Positions 49,133-62,915 of a stretch of 64,000 bases of DNA are shown piece after piece; position 1 is the first letter of the stretch, and each line of letters opens with the position of its first letter. The DNA lies in NCBI GenBank assembly GCA_025890175.1, contig JANPYM010000002.1:766383-830382 (forward strand). Direction: 5' to 3'. Source of the stretch: Ciborinia camelliae. Lineage: Eukaryota; Ascomycota; Leotiomycetes; Helotiales; Sclerotiniaceae. The translations under genes and the position numbers were made by a program. The notes beneath the pieces were generated by a model. It was given only the letters and a program-made list of their open reading frames with translations. It searched no databases and was not told the origin of the DNA.

Positions 49133-51999
49133 ATGTCACTTCGATCCCTTCGATCCCCTCTATCACCAACTGATTTTTCGCGGCGTGGATTTCAGCCCAT
49201 AGACGGCAGCGATATGACCGACAACATCCCCCTCACAAAAGTGAAAACTGCAGGCTCCTCCACTGGGGCACGAAGAGCCGGAGAGGGAATACTAGGAGGA
49301 AGTTCAGAGAATGATTCAGGCAAAGAAGATGAGAAGCAAGGAATCTTTGGAAAGGGAATAGCCGGTAGAAGGAAGGTCCATCCTCAAAGAAGAGGAACAA
49401 ACGGAGAAGAAGTTTCTGTCAACGGCTTGGGCAGACTCTACAATACAATTGTCAACTTCTCCGTGGTTACTCGATATATGCTCTATGTGGCGCCCATTGG
49501 TATAATACTCGCCATACCAATCATCATCTTCGCTGTCTTATATCCAAAATCAACCATTGGAAAAATGAAATCATACTTGTTCTTCTCTTGGATCGAGATT
49601 ATTTGGCTTAGTATTTGGGTTTCTAAGCTATGTTCCAAAGCCATACCGTACGTCTTCATGTTTTTGTGCGGGTATGTCAGCAGTGGTGTACGCAAGTACG
49701 CATCTATATTGAGAGCTTTGGAGATTCCATTGTCTTTGGTTGGATGGGCCATTACCACCTTGGTTACATTCACGGCCTTGACTCATGATGTCGGGCAACC
49801 GTGGACCAAGAAGATGACGAGTTTTTTGATACCTACTTTGATCGCTTCAATCTTACTCTTGGTAGAGAAACTCCTCGTTCAACTGATTAGTGTCAACTAT
49901 CATCGACGATCTTTCCATGGACGTATCAAAGAATCAAAGCACCTAATTCACTTGCTCGGCCTCCTCTATGAAGCATCTCGAACGTTGTTTCCGATGTATT
50001 GCCCCGAATTTGTGGAAGAAGATTACATTATAAGTGACAGCATCGAAGCTGTACTTCAGAAGACGAACAGAAAACTATTGGGCCATAGTAGAAATGGTTC
50101 AAATGCACCAATGAAGATTATTGGAGATATTGGGCGTTTTGGTGACAAAGTTACCTCCGTCTTTGGGAACATTGCATCTGAGATTACTGGAAAGCAAGTT
50201 TTCAATCCCAACTCTGCTCACTCCGTGGTTATTGAAGCGCTTGAAAAAACCAAATCATCTGAAGCATTGGCGAGACGTCTATGGATGTCTTTTGTTGTTG
50301 AAGGCAAGGATTCTCTATCTGCAGAAGATCTCGAGGAGGTCCTCGGCGCTGGTCGTAAAATGGAAGCCGAGGAGATCTTTGATACTTTGGACAATGATGG
50401 AAATGGCGACATCTCTCTCGATGAGATGATCATGAAGGTGGTGGATATTGGCCGTGACCGAAAATCGATTGCGAACAGCATGAGAGATGTTGGTCAAGCC
50501 ATTGGTGTACTTGATCAGGTTCTACTCATCATTGTTTTCATTATTGTTGTTTTCGCCTTCAGTAAGTTATAAGTTTTAAACAGTAGAATCGCTCTCTAAC
50601 CATCTAAATAGTTGCTTTCCAAGATTCTGGTTTCCTCGCTACACTGACCACAGCCGGTACAACTCTATTGTCACTGTCCTTCGTTTTCGCCGCCACCACT
50701 CAAGAGTTCCTCGGTTCCTGCATCTTCCTTTTCGTCAAGCACCCATACGATGTTGGTGACCGCGTTGATATTAGTTCCGAATACCTTGTTGTTGAGCAAA
50801 TCTCTCTATTGTTCACCATTTTCAAACGTATCGACAACATGAAGATGGTACAGGTACCTAACATCGTACTCAATACCCTTTGGATCGAAAACATTACTCG
50901 CAGTAAGGCAATGAAAGAACAACTCGACATGTACATATCTTTCGATACTACCCTCGAGGATATTGAACTTCTTCGGACTGAGATGGAGGCGTTTGTTCGT
51001 CACCCAGACAATTCTCGCGACTTCCAATCCGATATTGTATTGGAGGCCGTGGGCATTGGAAATATGGATAAGCTCCAACTAAAGGTTGAAATCAGACACA
51101 AGTCTAATTGGCATAATGAGACGATCCGCTCTGCTCGTCGTTCCAAATTCATGTGCGCTCTCGTTTTGGCCATGCGCAAGATTCCAATTCATGCTCCTGG
51201 AGGTGGTACAGATACACTTGGCGGACCTCTCAACCCCAATTACTCCGTCGCCGTGACAGATGAGTGGGCCGCTGAAGCTCGGGATAAGTCATCAGCTACC
51301 AAAGACGCAAATCGCCTCGTACCCACTAAGAACCCTTTTAAAAATACCAATCCAGATTTTGGCCCGGTAGACACAGAGGAAGATGCAGCGGAAGCTTTGA
51401 ATGCGCGACGTCCAGGATTAGACTTCGCTCATAGTAATAGTTACAACGATGAAAATGATAGGTCGACCTTGGGGGAAGACAACTTCGATCAATATGGCAA
51501 TCCAAGGACATCTCTCATGAAGAGAGCAAGTACCCGAGGTAGACGTAAGCCCGGAGAGCATCTACCACCAAACACATTCCAATCGTCCCCTGGCTTCAGT
51601 GTTACAATAGACGGACCCCCAGGACCAGGAACCTATAATTCATTTACGAATGAAAGTTCCCTGCCGACTTCTACTGGATACAATCCATCATCTGCCAGTG
51701 GAACTGGTTTTCAACAATATACATTCCCTGCAAACCCTTCAGGTCAGATCGGACGTAATACATCCATCACTTCGACTAGAAGTCAAAACTTTGGAGGCGA
51801 TGGAGCTGGAATTCCATCAACTTCACTATATCCTTCATATTCTGGAGGACAGCAACCCACTGGTGTAGCTTCAAATCCCGCAGCCAGCACATCACAAGCT
51901 GCAGCTGGTCGAACTCTAGTTGGCGGTGCACCAGTAAGCCAGACGAGAAGTGGAACTACTAGTGGTAGTCGACCATATGCTGAGGATGAAGAAGAGTAG
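49133..51999 (+). CDS. EF-hand MscS-family mechanosensitive channel
   Basis: Two exons, 49133-50561 and 50612-51999, with a 50-nt intron (GTAAGT...AAATAG), give 938 aa. The N-terminal 110 residues are polar. Several membrane segments follow: YMLYVAPIGIILAIPIIIFA, FSWIEIIWLSIWVSKL, YVFMFLCGYV, GWAITTLVTFTALT and LIPTLIASILLLVEKLLV. An EF-hand loop DNDGNGDISLDE lies at about residues 419-430. The next segments, LLIIVFIIVVFAF and GTTLLSLSFVFAATTQEFLG, form the MscS pore helix, followed by HPYDVGDRVDI and the beta domain VPNIVLNTLWIENITRS. The 350-residue C-terminal tail is Ser/Gly/Pro-rich and probably disordered. Fission yeast Msy1/Msy2, with the same EF-hand plus MscS layout, act in the ER on hypo-osmotic Ca2+ control. 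The same role here is inference. MITE copy 2 lies in the upstream region. Confidence 0.95.
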
Positions 52000-52838
52000 A
52001 AAGCCGTAGGACGGAAAGGGATGAAACATAAGTGAGACTAGATTTCTCTTTGATTACAGGGCCGGAGGGAGTCAAGCATATACCCACTGAATATTTTGAT
52101 AATTAGTAGATGGGTTGGTAGAACGTTAACGAATCTGAACGATCTTTTCTGTTAAACCATATGTTGGCTGGATCAGCTTTGCACTTTTTAGATTGGGTGA
52201 TCTTGCCAGACTGGAATCATGAATTGGCAGGGAAGAACTTTGAGTGAGTGGGGGATTTCTAGATATTTCAATCACATCACATAAGCTTTTGCACATCTAG
52301 AGTTAATATGTTTGGTTAACAAAATGACAATTCGGCAGCGCCGCCTTCTCCATAGACTTCTAAATCTTGTTTCTAATGTATGTAGTGAACTTTCTGACAA
52401 GTTGCGACGTCCCATCCCGTTTTGCTGGGCAGGATGATGTCGAACCAATCATATTGTCGACATCACGTGAATGTACATCGGAATCTTCCGAGAATGGCCT
52501 AGTGTCTCGGCTTTATCTCCGAGCTGAGTCTTCGAGTCAACATTTCATTGTTCGCAAGCCCAATATCAAGCACAGTGGAGACGAGACTCGTTATTACTAC
52601 TAGGACCTCTCGTTTCATCAAATCGAGACCAGAGAATACGTTCTTGTAGGAAACATTGACGTGTGCATTCACCGACCAGAATTACATCTCCTTCAAATCG
52701 TCGGGGCGACGAATAGGTATCTGTTGATTCGCAGTCTCAGTCACGTGTGTCTTTCAATACAATACATCTTCCGTGGAAAACTCCTCTCGGAGGGCTGAAT
52801 GCGATTGAAGGGCTAGCAGAGCAGGTGGAGGAACTGAC
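52000..52838. other. intergenic between MscS and BTB genes
   Basis: 0.84 kb with no gene. It includes the 3' UTR of the channel gene and the promoter/leader of the BTB gene. An open frame at 52367-52603 has no recognisable features. Confidence 0.6.
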
Positions 52839-54649
52839 ATGGATCAGAACACCACCATGGCAAAAGGCAACGGGGTCGGTGAATCGAACCTTACAAGAAA
52901 CATCACTCCGGGTGCTCCTGGTGGTTCGGGAATGGCAAATCCCCCTGGAGTATTGATAAATCCGGAGGCTCGAAAATGGAATACGGATATTCCGAAATAT
53001 TTGCCTCATGAGAAGGTTTTTCCAATTCAGATTGGGACGGAACTTTTTCGGTTGAGTGGTGCTAGTTTGAGTTCTGATGGTATGTGTTCTTCCTTCCTTC
53101 TTTTGCGTCGTGAGAAGATGAGATGGTGAGACTTGGTAGATGAGATCATAAGCTAAGAAATCTAGAGGACCCTCATACTTTTCCCAATATTTTCAATGTC
53201 AATTGAGGACTGCTGAAGAAAATGGCGATGATCCAAATACGGCAGTTAGGACCCTGTATATTGATCGAGATCCTATTACTTTCAAAGATATATCGCTTCA
53301 TTTGCAAGGATATCATGTTTCGCCGCGGAATGCAAGTCATTTTGTGAAGTTATTCGCCGATGCTCAGTTCTATTCTTGTTTGTCTTTCCCGCTCTCTGTT
53401 TGATTATTGATGTTAACTCGAGACAGTGCCACGATTGATTTCTCAGCTATATGAAGAAAGTATCTTCATAACAGTGGGACATCAAGAATTTCAAATCCCT
53501 CGCGAACTCTTTTCCGATCCTGGCAATAGTCCCAATTATTTCTCCCTTGGCTTCGCTGTCTTCTTCAGCAGCCCCACTGAGGTATTCCCCGGCCTAAATC
53601 GCGAAGGACTTCTTCGACCTCCATCTATCCTCCCCCCATCAGTACCCAACCGCTCGGCCAAAACCTTCTCCGAAATCCTCCATCTTCTCCGTGGTTACCC
53701 ACTCGAAATCCGCAGTCCAGAACATCGTGCAGAACTCCTAAGAGACTGTCGATATTTCCATCTCAAAGGCCTGGAACAAAAGTTAATCCCTCATTCCATC
53801 TCTTATAATTTAATGCGCAATAAATCGGAAATCACAATTCGTCTCCCTGATATCAGACAATCTGGTCTCTCCACCCTAACCGATATCCCCATTCCGTCAT
53901 CCACAGCTCCCTCGCCTGAACCCCTTCAACTCTCCAACCCAAACCAACCCCCAGCATCATCCATAGGCTACGTGCACTACCTCCGACCCTTTACGGATTC
54001 CTCGCCCCACGAACTCATCCTTGAAATCGGCGATTCGGCAACCCTCCTCCACTGGAACACGATGCGGCTAGAATTTTTTGGCGAAACGAAAATGCGCATG
54101 GGGAAATTACTCGAGGTCGTCGCGACGAAATTAAATCTGCCGGTGAAGCAACCGCTGGGACTCTTGATGAGGAATGGCGGCGCTAGTAGTGAGTCCGCTA
54201 GTCCGGCGAGGAGTGGTCTCAGTGGGGACATGGTTAGGGTGGTGGTTGGTGCGGAGTGCGGGGTGCGTGTTGATGGGATGGTGCTGGATTTTAATGATCG
54301 TGGGGAGGCGGGCGAGGATGAGTATGAGGGTGAGAGGGGGACTGGGCTGGGAAACTCGAGTAGCAAGAGGAGAAGAGTGGGGGATGGATTTCCGGTTTCG
54401 ACGACTTCAAGGACGGCTGCTGGGTTGATGCCAAAAGATGAACACTGGATTATTAAGACGGGACAGTGGAGATTGAGGGTGCAGAATCATGGGGGTGGAG
54501 GTGGGAATGGGGGTAGTGCTTCGGGATCGGGATTTCCGGGAAAGACCAGTGGAAAGGTGGAGTGGGAATGTGTGATGGTAGCTGTGAGGTTAGATGCCGT
54601 TAGTGGGGAGAGGGGGAGGAATTTAGAGAGGGGCTTTTTGGGTGATTGA
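52839..54649 (+). CDS. BTB/POZ (T1-type) domain protein
   Basis: Three exons, 52839-53079, 53168-53377 and 53427-54649, with introns of 88 and 49 nt, give 557 aa. ATG 52839 is the first in frame; 52857 is an alternative. Splicing yields FPIQIGTELFRLSGASLSSD joined to GPSYFSQYFQ, then VRTLYIDRDPITFKDISLHL and QGYHVSPRN..HFVKLFADAQFYS joined to LPRLISQL. This is a T1/KCTD-like BTB fold. A second similar segment follows (IFITVGHQEFQIPRELFSDP, NYFSLGFAVFF, ILHLLRGYPLEIRS), so there are two BTB-like units in the first 330 residues. The acceptor of intron 1 is read as CTAGAG (53167), since only this one gives the conserved GPSYF. The C-terminal 230 residues are Ser/Gly-rich with a beta-rich core (VEWECVMVAVRLDAV). 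Such fungal proteins are scaffolds or cullin-3-type adaptors by analogy. The partner is unknown. Confidence 0.88.
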
Positions 54650-55155
54650 TTGATCAGTTGGATTGGGTTAAGTGGAGTTTGTAGAGTGAGGGCACCGAGA
54701 CTGAAGGGCAGAGTAGAAAAATATCATAAAAAGGGGCGGGCGAGCGGGTTCACTCCGACTGGTCGGGTGGAGAATGCGACGTGATGTGATGTGATATGAT
54801 ATACTCGGGTATAGATTAGTGTATTAAAAAATAAAGCATCTTCGTTCCACGGCTATATACCTACTTATCCTATTTAAAAAGAGGTTTTGAGAATGAATTG
54901 ATGAATTGATAAATTGATGAATGAATGCATAAATGGATGATTTCATTCGAAATGGAGAAATATGCTGCTCATTACAGGTATCAAACAGCAAGTAAGTAAG
55001 AAATTAAGTAAGTAAGTCCTAAGTATACGAGACATCCCATTCCATTCCATCTGGACCACATCTTCACTTCCATCCATCCATCCATGCAATCATACCTAGA
55101 TATTTAAATATTTGTATAGATAAGGTTGAATTAATCATACTGTACGAGTGAGTCG

Positions 55156-55465
55156 CTAAGAAAGACGTCCCATGTCCTCCGAAATTCCTTGTCCATCCAA
55201 GGCCCGGCCCATGGATTGGAAAACACTCACTGTGTGGTGTTGGCTTCGACTCTCGACGAGGTCCTTGGACGGATGATTTTCTTCTTTTTTGATGCTTTCT
55301 TTTTGTTCATGTTCGTATCGCTTTCTTTTTATTTCTGCATTGGGTTCTTCTGATGTCTTCATTCACATCCACATCCCCCTTCCCCTCTACCCAAATCCAC
55401 TCCCCATTCCCATCCCAGAAATCACTAGCATAATATCCCTCCCCATGCCACCACAGGGATCCAAT
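55156..55465 (-). CDS. possible exons of a minus-strand gene next to the gap
   Basis: Two coding-like stretches occur on the minus strand in different frames. One, at about 55345-55462, reads LWWHGEGYYASDFWDGNG then EWIWVEGKGDVDVNEDI. The other, 55362-55156, opens at an ATG and reads KRKRYEHEQKESIKKEENHP and further to MGRALDGQGISEDMGRLS and a stop. Just upstream on minus the sequence is Pro-rich in two frames across the N gap. A Pro-rich protein interrupted by the assembly gap is possible, but no splice joining the frames was found. Confidence 0.25.
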
Positions 55466-55667
55466 TCACACGCATATCTCAATTTTTCCTCATTACTTGT
55501 TTGTACCTATTTTTTGGCTTATGATTGGTTGGGTTGTTTTTGGGTTGTTTTTGGGTTGGCCAGTGCAGTGGCCTGGATGCGTGGGGATGGAGGGCGGGGA
55601 TTCGTCTTTGGGGATGCTTTTTTGGGTTATTGGGTTTATTGGGGGGGGGGGTTGGTGGAGGGGGGTT

Positions 55668-55677
55668 NNNNNNNNNN
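55668..55677. other. 10-N assembly gap with duplicated flanks
   Basis: Ten N. The 35 bp before it (55633-55667) and the 35 bp after it (55678-55712) are identical, including an 11-G homopolymer and a 6-G run. This is what two unmerged overlapping contig ends look like, so the true sequence probably has one copy and no missing DNA. Confidence 0.9.
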
Positions 55678-58600
55678 GGTTTATTGGGGGGGGGGGTTGG
55701 TGGAGGGGGGTTGGAGGGGGGTTGGAGGTGGGATGACTTTAGGAGGCGCTTGATTAGATAGGGGTGGTGGGGGGATTGGAGGGTTGAGGTTGGGGCTGGG
55801 GGTTGGGTTGTTCTTTGGGGGTGGTGGAGTGGGTTATTGTGAAATCAAAGGGGTGGAGTTGGACTTGTATTGATGTTGATGTTAATATTGATGTTGATGC
55901 GTGTTGAAGTTTGGGAGCAAAAGCTGTGGACCAGACGATCGAGGAGGAAAGAGGACGAGAAGGTTGGGTAATGTTTATAAGTTGTGTTGACGTTTAAAAG
56001 GTTGTGTGAGGGGCACTCAGTGGTATCAAGTACCTAATGATGGACGCTTTCGATATCTCACTGTGGTTGTGAAATTTAGGACGTATGGTATGTATGTGCA
56101 GTGCATGGGAAAATAAAGTACGAAGAGAAATTGGGTTCTTTGGTAGGAGTGAACAGTACCTTGCGTCGATGAATGACTCCGTTTATAAATTTGCAACTCT
56201 GACTAACTAAGTTTTTCTTCCGGGGTATTTTCACCATCACTTGAAGTGAATACCGTAGTGTAGATTGAAATCCTTGCAGCCGAACTTGTAGACTGAGATA
56301 TTTTATAGCAATTTTTGAAGTGATGATCAGATTTAAACTCGTAGATTGAGATTCCTTGATGTTCTTCGCGTTGGAATCGAAAATAAAGATAGATAGAGAC
56401 CTTGAATGGATTTGATTCGCGGGTTTTGCATCGAGAGCTGTGGAATTATCATATTTGGGCAAAATATACGGGGGGATGAAGTTTTCACATGCGATATGGG
56501 AACTGTTGAGTATACCACCATCCAGCGTGATTTATATGAGGGAATATGGAAGTATTGGAACATTAGATTTGTTGTCATATACAGATTCTTTCTGCCATAT
56601 ATATCATCCCCGTCTCTTCTTCAGCAATGGTGCACTTACATCGCATTGCGAATTGGAGTTGGGTCGAATTTATTCCAACACTACCTATTAAGTAGTGTCG
56701 CTTGAAACATATATTTAGTAAAACAGGGGCCATTTTTGTACTCTTTGAACTTTTTGGAGGAGAACTATCTCAACATTTGACTCAAAATCCTATTGAGAAC
56801 TCGCCCGATACCTACTTGTTTATCCAAATCCGATTCGTCTAAAGACAAATCTAGAATATTCATCCGAAATAAACGAATAACTGATTGAAAGGGGCAAGAA
56901 TAGACGACGGTATACCTGAGTACCATGCACATGCACATGCATCGATCGATTGATTGAATTGGAAAATCAAGGTTATGGATGATATTCTACCAACCTTGAC
57001 ATTATTTCCACCGCCCCCCTTCCCTCTCCCAAAAATAAGAATCTCGATGAAGGGATTGTGGTTGTTGTAGATTATAAGTGGAAGGATTAGATGATTTCCC
57101 TATCATTAGATCTACAACCCTAACCTTAATATCCATCCGAGCTTTGAGACGGAAAACATTGAAGGGTAGACCACCTGCACCCCAGGACCCCCACCCCGCC
57201 TTCTGGGTTGGTTGTTGATCGAAACCTTCTTCCCTAGATGGTGGAGAATGTCCGAGCTGGGTGTGGAGCTTGGAGCTTGGAGCTTGTAACTCGGTTGACT
57301 CGGCTCCACGAATTTCCCCGCAGCATTACGGTGCGTATTACTTGATAGGGGTTGTTTGCATATGGTAATAGGTAGCTGGCGGTAGACGTTGAAGAGATTA
57401 TAGTTGTAGATAGATATCTATAAAAGAAGTCATCTATTACTTAAAGCTACGATGAAATTTATATAAGCCCTATACCTATCTAGGTAAATCCTGGTTGCAT
57501 CTTGTATATTATTCTTCATCTGGTTTCATATTTATCAAGTCAAATAAAACATAATTAAAGCCATTTTGAATCTTTTAAGCCTTTGAGCTTTTGAGATGAG
57601 ATGAACCTAAAACTAATCGTATCTCTTCCATTCCAATATAAATCTACAAGTATCTAGATATACCTAGTTAGATACTAAAATCCGACTTCAACTTGATTCC
57701 ATGTCACGATTCATCGCTAGAACTACCAACTTGAGCTTGACCCTTCTAAACGCCAATATTGAAATCAGGGACCCCTCAAGCTAAGAACTTATCCATCGCA
57801 TCTTCCATAATGATCTCTAACAACCGTTGAGGGATTCGCGCCAACGCAAGGTACAGGTATAGGAGTGTGCTCAATAGTCTCGGAGATCACCCCTAGAAAG
57901 CCTCGGGTAGTATTGTTGATCGGGTCAGTGACATGACCGGTCAACGATGTGACCTCAATGATTAGGTACAGTAAAGTATACCATTTAGAGGTATCGTATA
58001 CGAATTCAATTAAGTATCGAGTAGATCTTTCAAGGACTCGGGTACATAGTACCTACTCACGAGTTACAACCTTCTTTAGATCATTCTTGGCCATGGATAC
58101 CTACTATCTACGCCATACTGCACATCAAATAATAGCATCCCGTCAATGATTACAGAGCCAAAAAAACCCCCCCCGTCCAAAAATAGAAAAATATACTCTA
58201 ATTAATGCCATAAAATTATTGTAATAACGTGATATAGATTCCAATTACAAAAAGTTCTTTGTAACTCACTCGTAAAACACATGTTACCTTCTATTGAATT
58301 TTTATCGAATTTAATATGCAGGAAGTAGTAAGATTAGTACCCAAGGTATCGATCGAATCAATGTCGGTTATTTACACATTTGCGTCTTTGGTATGAAAAG
58401 TCTTCCCGTATTTTGTATCCTTTACCTATACCAGGTGTTTACCCCGTCTAGGTATTTTTACACATCAAAACCGGGTTTAAACCAATCTTGCGAATACAAC
58501 CTCTACCTACCATTCGTGGAACCCCATGCACACCAAGCTGCCCTAATCTGGTAGCACAGTTGAATGGTTGGGATGTTTTGGGGATCTTTTGTTGATCTTA

Positions 58601-58806
58601 AAATGGTTAAAATGGTTAAAATGATAGTTCGATCGTATGGATTGACCTTGAATCGAGTACCGTGGGTTTCCCCTCAATGGTTACGTTATTTCAGGAACAG
58701 CCTGGTGAATAAGATCTATACTTATATCTCATTACCTACCCTCTTAACCATAGATGGATTTTTTCATCCCACTGCCTGTCCACCTTCTTCTCTTACCCCT
58801 CTTTAA

Positions 58807-60678
<1,872 letters not shown>

Positions 60679-61343
60679 TGTATGTTATGTGTATGTATGG
60701 GCTAAGGCGAGGTCGTATATAGTAATACCTTCAGGCTTCAGACTGATTGTAAATAGGAAATGAATAAATATTTAATGCGGGCTTGGTTGTAAAATCACGC
60801 TTCTTGTATTATATGTTGAATGTATATTTGGGGTCATGGTTTTTCTTTCTCGAGTTATCATTTTTTTTCTATATCTTTCGTATGATCAATGAATATATTT
60901 CGAATATCATTTTTGTTTTTTTTGATAGTTTATCAAAAACTCTTTTTGGGTCACAAAGTGCGACCGGTACTGGTGGGGGTTGTAGAATGTAGATGACATT
61001 CTAAGAATAAGAAAAGGAAATCATAAGGATTCCTTTTCTTGTGAAATTAGCTAGGTAATTAAATAGGGAGTACAAGGTATCTCACAAACCTACCTAGGGT
61101 AGGTTTGTGCCAGTAGTGATGCTTGGCATCACGTGCTTGTAGAGCACGACCCTGCTCCATGACATTTTTGGTCCTTTTCGCCAAGCAAGGATAACGTCCT
61201 CTGATTTCACAATCAACGGCTGATCAATCGGTCGGTGCACCCCCTTCACAGCCGGTCGATCGATAATCTCCCTCTCAGCATCATGATGTAGCGAGGGTGG
61301 CGACTCCTCTGGCAGTCCAAAGTTGAGTTCCTATCTCCAGGTC
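60679..61343. other. esterase 3' region and first copy of the duplicated 3' flank
   Basis: No gene. The segment near 60784-60820 (GGTTGTAAAATCACGCTTCT) recurs near 62511-62550 (GGTTATAAAATCACGCTTCT). The segment 61215-61290 (CACAATCAACGGCTGATCAA, CGATCGATAATC) recurs near 62999-63075. Together they mark the duplicated block that carries the two genes that follow. Confidence 0.7.
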
Positions 61344-61904
61344 TTAGTCTTCGAGGAGGAAGACGCCCTCGTCCCGCGCCTGATAGATTGCTTCCTGGCG
61401 TTGTTTTTCCTTTTCGATGATAGCTAGATGACCGAGAATTCTGTGTTCATCATTTAGACCCCTTTCATAGGATTCCGTGGCCCACTTAATTATCGATGTC
61501 GCGTCAAGGGGGTTCATTGCCGACGCAGTGGCTTCCTCCATCCACCAGGCTAGGCGCTGCATGGCCGAAACGTAGTAGTAGAGATTTTCCGCATTCTGAT
61601 CGCCCCTCTTTCGCTTCTTTTGGCATGCTTGGCACGGAAGAGAGATTCCTTTCCACACCCCCAAATCATCGTAACGCATTTCCTTGAGGAGGCTCGCAAA
61701 GTTGGCGGGTTCTTCTCCGTTGAGGTGGTGCGCGCAGAGGGTTAGGATGGGCTTTTGCGGGTTGTGTGTTTCCTTTTTCGGGATGACGATTGCGATGTAT
61801 TCGAAGGGTGACTTCTCCTGTCTTTCTTTTTTCGAGTATAGCCAGTGGGATTCGGGGATGTCGGTGGCACTCGAGGAGATGAGCGATGAGGGTGATGATG
61901 CCAT
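61344..61904 (-). CDS. unrecognised protein, copy A of a tandem pair
   Basis: A single exon of 186 aa; the ATG at 61904 follows the same CCATGATGG context as copy B. I do not recognise the family. The centre reads KPILTLCAHH (C57, H59) ... MRYDDLGVWKGISLPCQACQ (C91, C94), followed by KKRKRG. The C-terminal half looks alpha-helical (LYYYVSAMQRLAWWMEEATA, LAIIEKEKQRQEAIYQARDE). The partner at 63071-63775 shares PILTLC-x-H, M-x-YD-x-x-G-x-WKG-x-SLPC-x-x-CQ and the GVF...EDL end. The spacing from the first to the second Cys pair is 34 residues in both. A C-x-H / C-x2-C zinc site is suggested (inference). Relative to copy B this copy ends early: the stop TAA (61346-61344) stands where B continues, and 20 more codons stay open after it. 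No signal peptide or membrane segment. Confidence 0.72.
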   Translation of the reverse strand: MASSPSSLISSSATDIPESHWLYSKKERQEKSPFEYIAIVIPKKETHNPQKPILTLCAHHLNGEEPANFASLLKEMRYDDLGVWKGISLPCQACQKKRKRGDQNAENLYYYVSAMQRLAWWMEEATASAMNPLDATSIIKWATESYERGLNDEHRILGHLAIIEKEKQRQEAIYQARDEGVFLLED

Positions 61905-62019
61905 GATGGATATCGGTTAAAGGTTTCTTGATGATAGTGTATGCGTGTATGTGTGTGTATGTTGTGATGATGAGAATAAAAAAAGATCTCGAAGGGAAAA
62001 CCTTTTGTTATTATTGTGT

Positions 62020-62068
62020 ATCGAGCTAAGTTGTATGGAATCGGAGATTCCATACAACTTAGCTCGAT
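62020..62068. repeat. perfect 23-bp inverted repeat (hairpin)
   Basis: Arms 62020-62042 and 62046-62068 (ATCGAGCTAAGTTGTATGGA... and its exact complement) with a 3-nt spacer GGA. It lies 116 bp upstream of the copy A start codon, so a hairpin could form in its leader RNA or a cruciform in its promoter. It is too long and perfect to be chance. It is not a typical terminator for RNA polymerase II. Confidence 0.9.
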
Positions 62069-62124
62069 GACTAATCTAGTGTATGTAGAACTATTTTATA
62101 TCAACAAAACCTAACCCTTTAATA

Positions 62125-62282
62125 CACTTTCTGGCTCTCTAGCGTAGGTATAAATGGGATTGTTTTCGATCAGCTTTCTTGCCAATTTATATAAAAGAAT
62201 TTATAAAACACTTTCTGGCTCTCTAGCTTAGACCGAAATGGAATTATTCTCGATCTTTTTCTCGCCGACTTATATGAAATAA
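62125..62282 (+). repeat. 94-bp direct repeat, two diverged units
   Basis: CACTTTCTGGCTCTCTAGC starts at 62125 and again at 62219. The following bases are alike with scattered substitutions (AATGGGATTGTTTTCGATC versus AATGGAATTATTCTCGATC). The second unit fades out near 62282. Confidence 0.8.
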
Positions 62283-62580
62283 TGTTTTTTGGGGGGCTAT
62301 TCATAGCATTTACAGAAACCTTAGCGGGGATTCAGACATTCACGGATTCAAATGATTTTATTTATATTGATTTATATGAAATGATGCTTTTCGGCAGCGG
62401 TGGGGCTGCGGGCGCGGCTAGGCGGGGTGAGGAGGGGAAATTCATTAGCATTTACGGGAAACCTTAGCGCGGACTCAACGATTCACACACCAGTTTTTTT
62501 TCGAATACAGGGTTGGTTATAAAATCACGCTTCTTGTATTGTATGACAAGTGTACATCTGGTGATATCGGTTCCTGTTCC

Positions 62581-62915
62581 TCCACGATCCATCATAAAAA
62601 GAAATCCGTCACGCCGTACATAAACTCTTTCCCCGTTCCGTCTCCCATCCATTTGCCCTTCTCGCAAAGCAAGGATTTCTCAAATATCGAACCTATTCCT
62701 CCACGATCCATCATAAAAAGAAATCCGTCACGCCATACATAAACTCTTTCCCCGTTCCGTCTCCCATCCACTTGCCCTTCTCGCAAAGCAAGGATTTCTC
62801 AAATATCGAATCTATTCCTCCACGATCCATCATAAAAAGAAATCCGTCACGCCGTACATAAACTCTTTCCCCGTTCCGTCTCCCATCCATTTGCCCTTCT
62901 CGCAAAGCAAGGGTA
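62581..62915 (+). repeat. 119-bp tandem repeat, 2.8 units
   Basis: TCCACGATCCATCATAAAAA starts at 62581, 62700 and 62819, exactly 119 bp apart. Units differ at only a few positions (GCCGTACAT/GCCATACAT, CCATTTGCC/CCACTTGCC). The third unit stops after CTCGCAAAGCAAGG. The same short reading frame in every unit is a by-product of the repeat. Confidence 0.93.

Noticed and set aside
55289..55753. Open frame through the N gap on +
   Set aside because: Low-complexity Gly/Trp/Val runs from a G-rich tract, continuing only because N is read as unknown residues.
62592..62905. Three similar short minus-strand proteins (REGQMDGRRNGERVYV...)
   Set aside because: They are the same frame repeated in the 119-bp tandem array, with no start context or homology that supports a gene.
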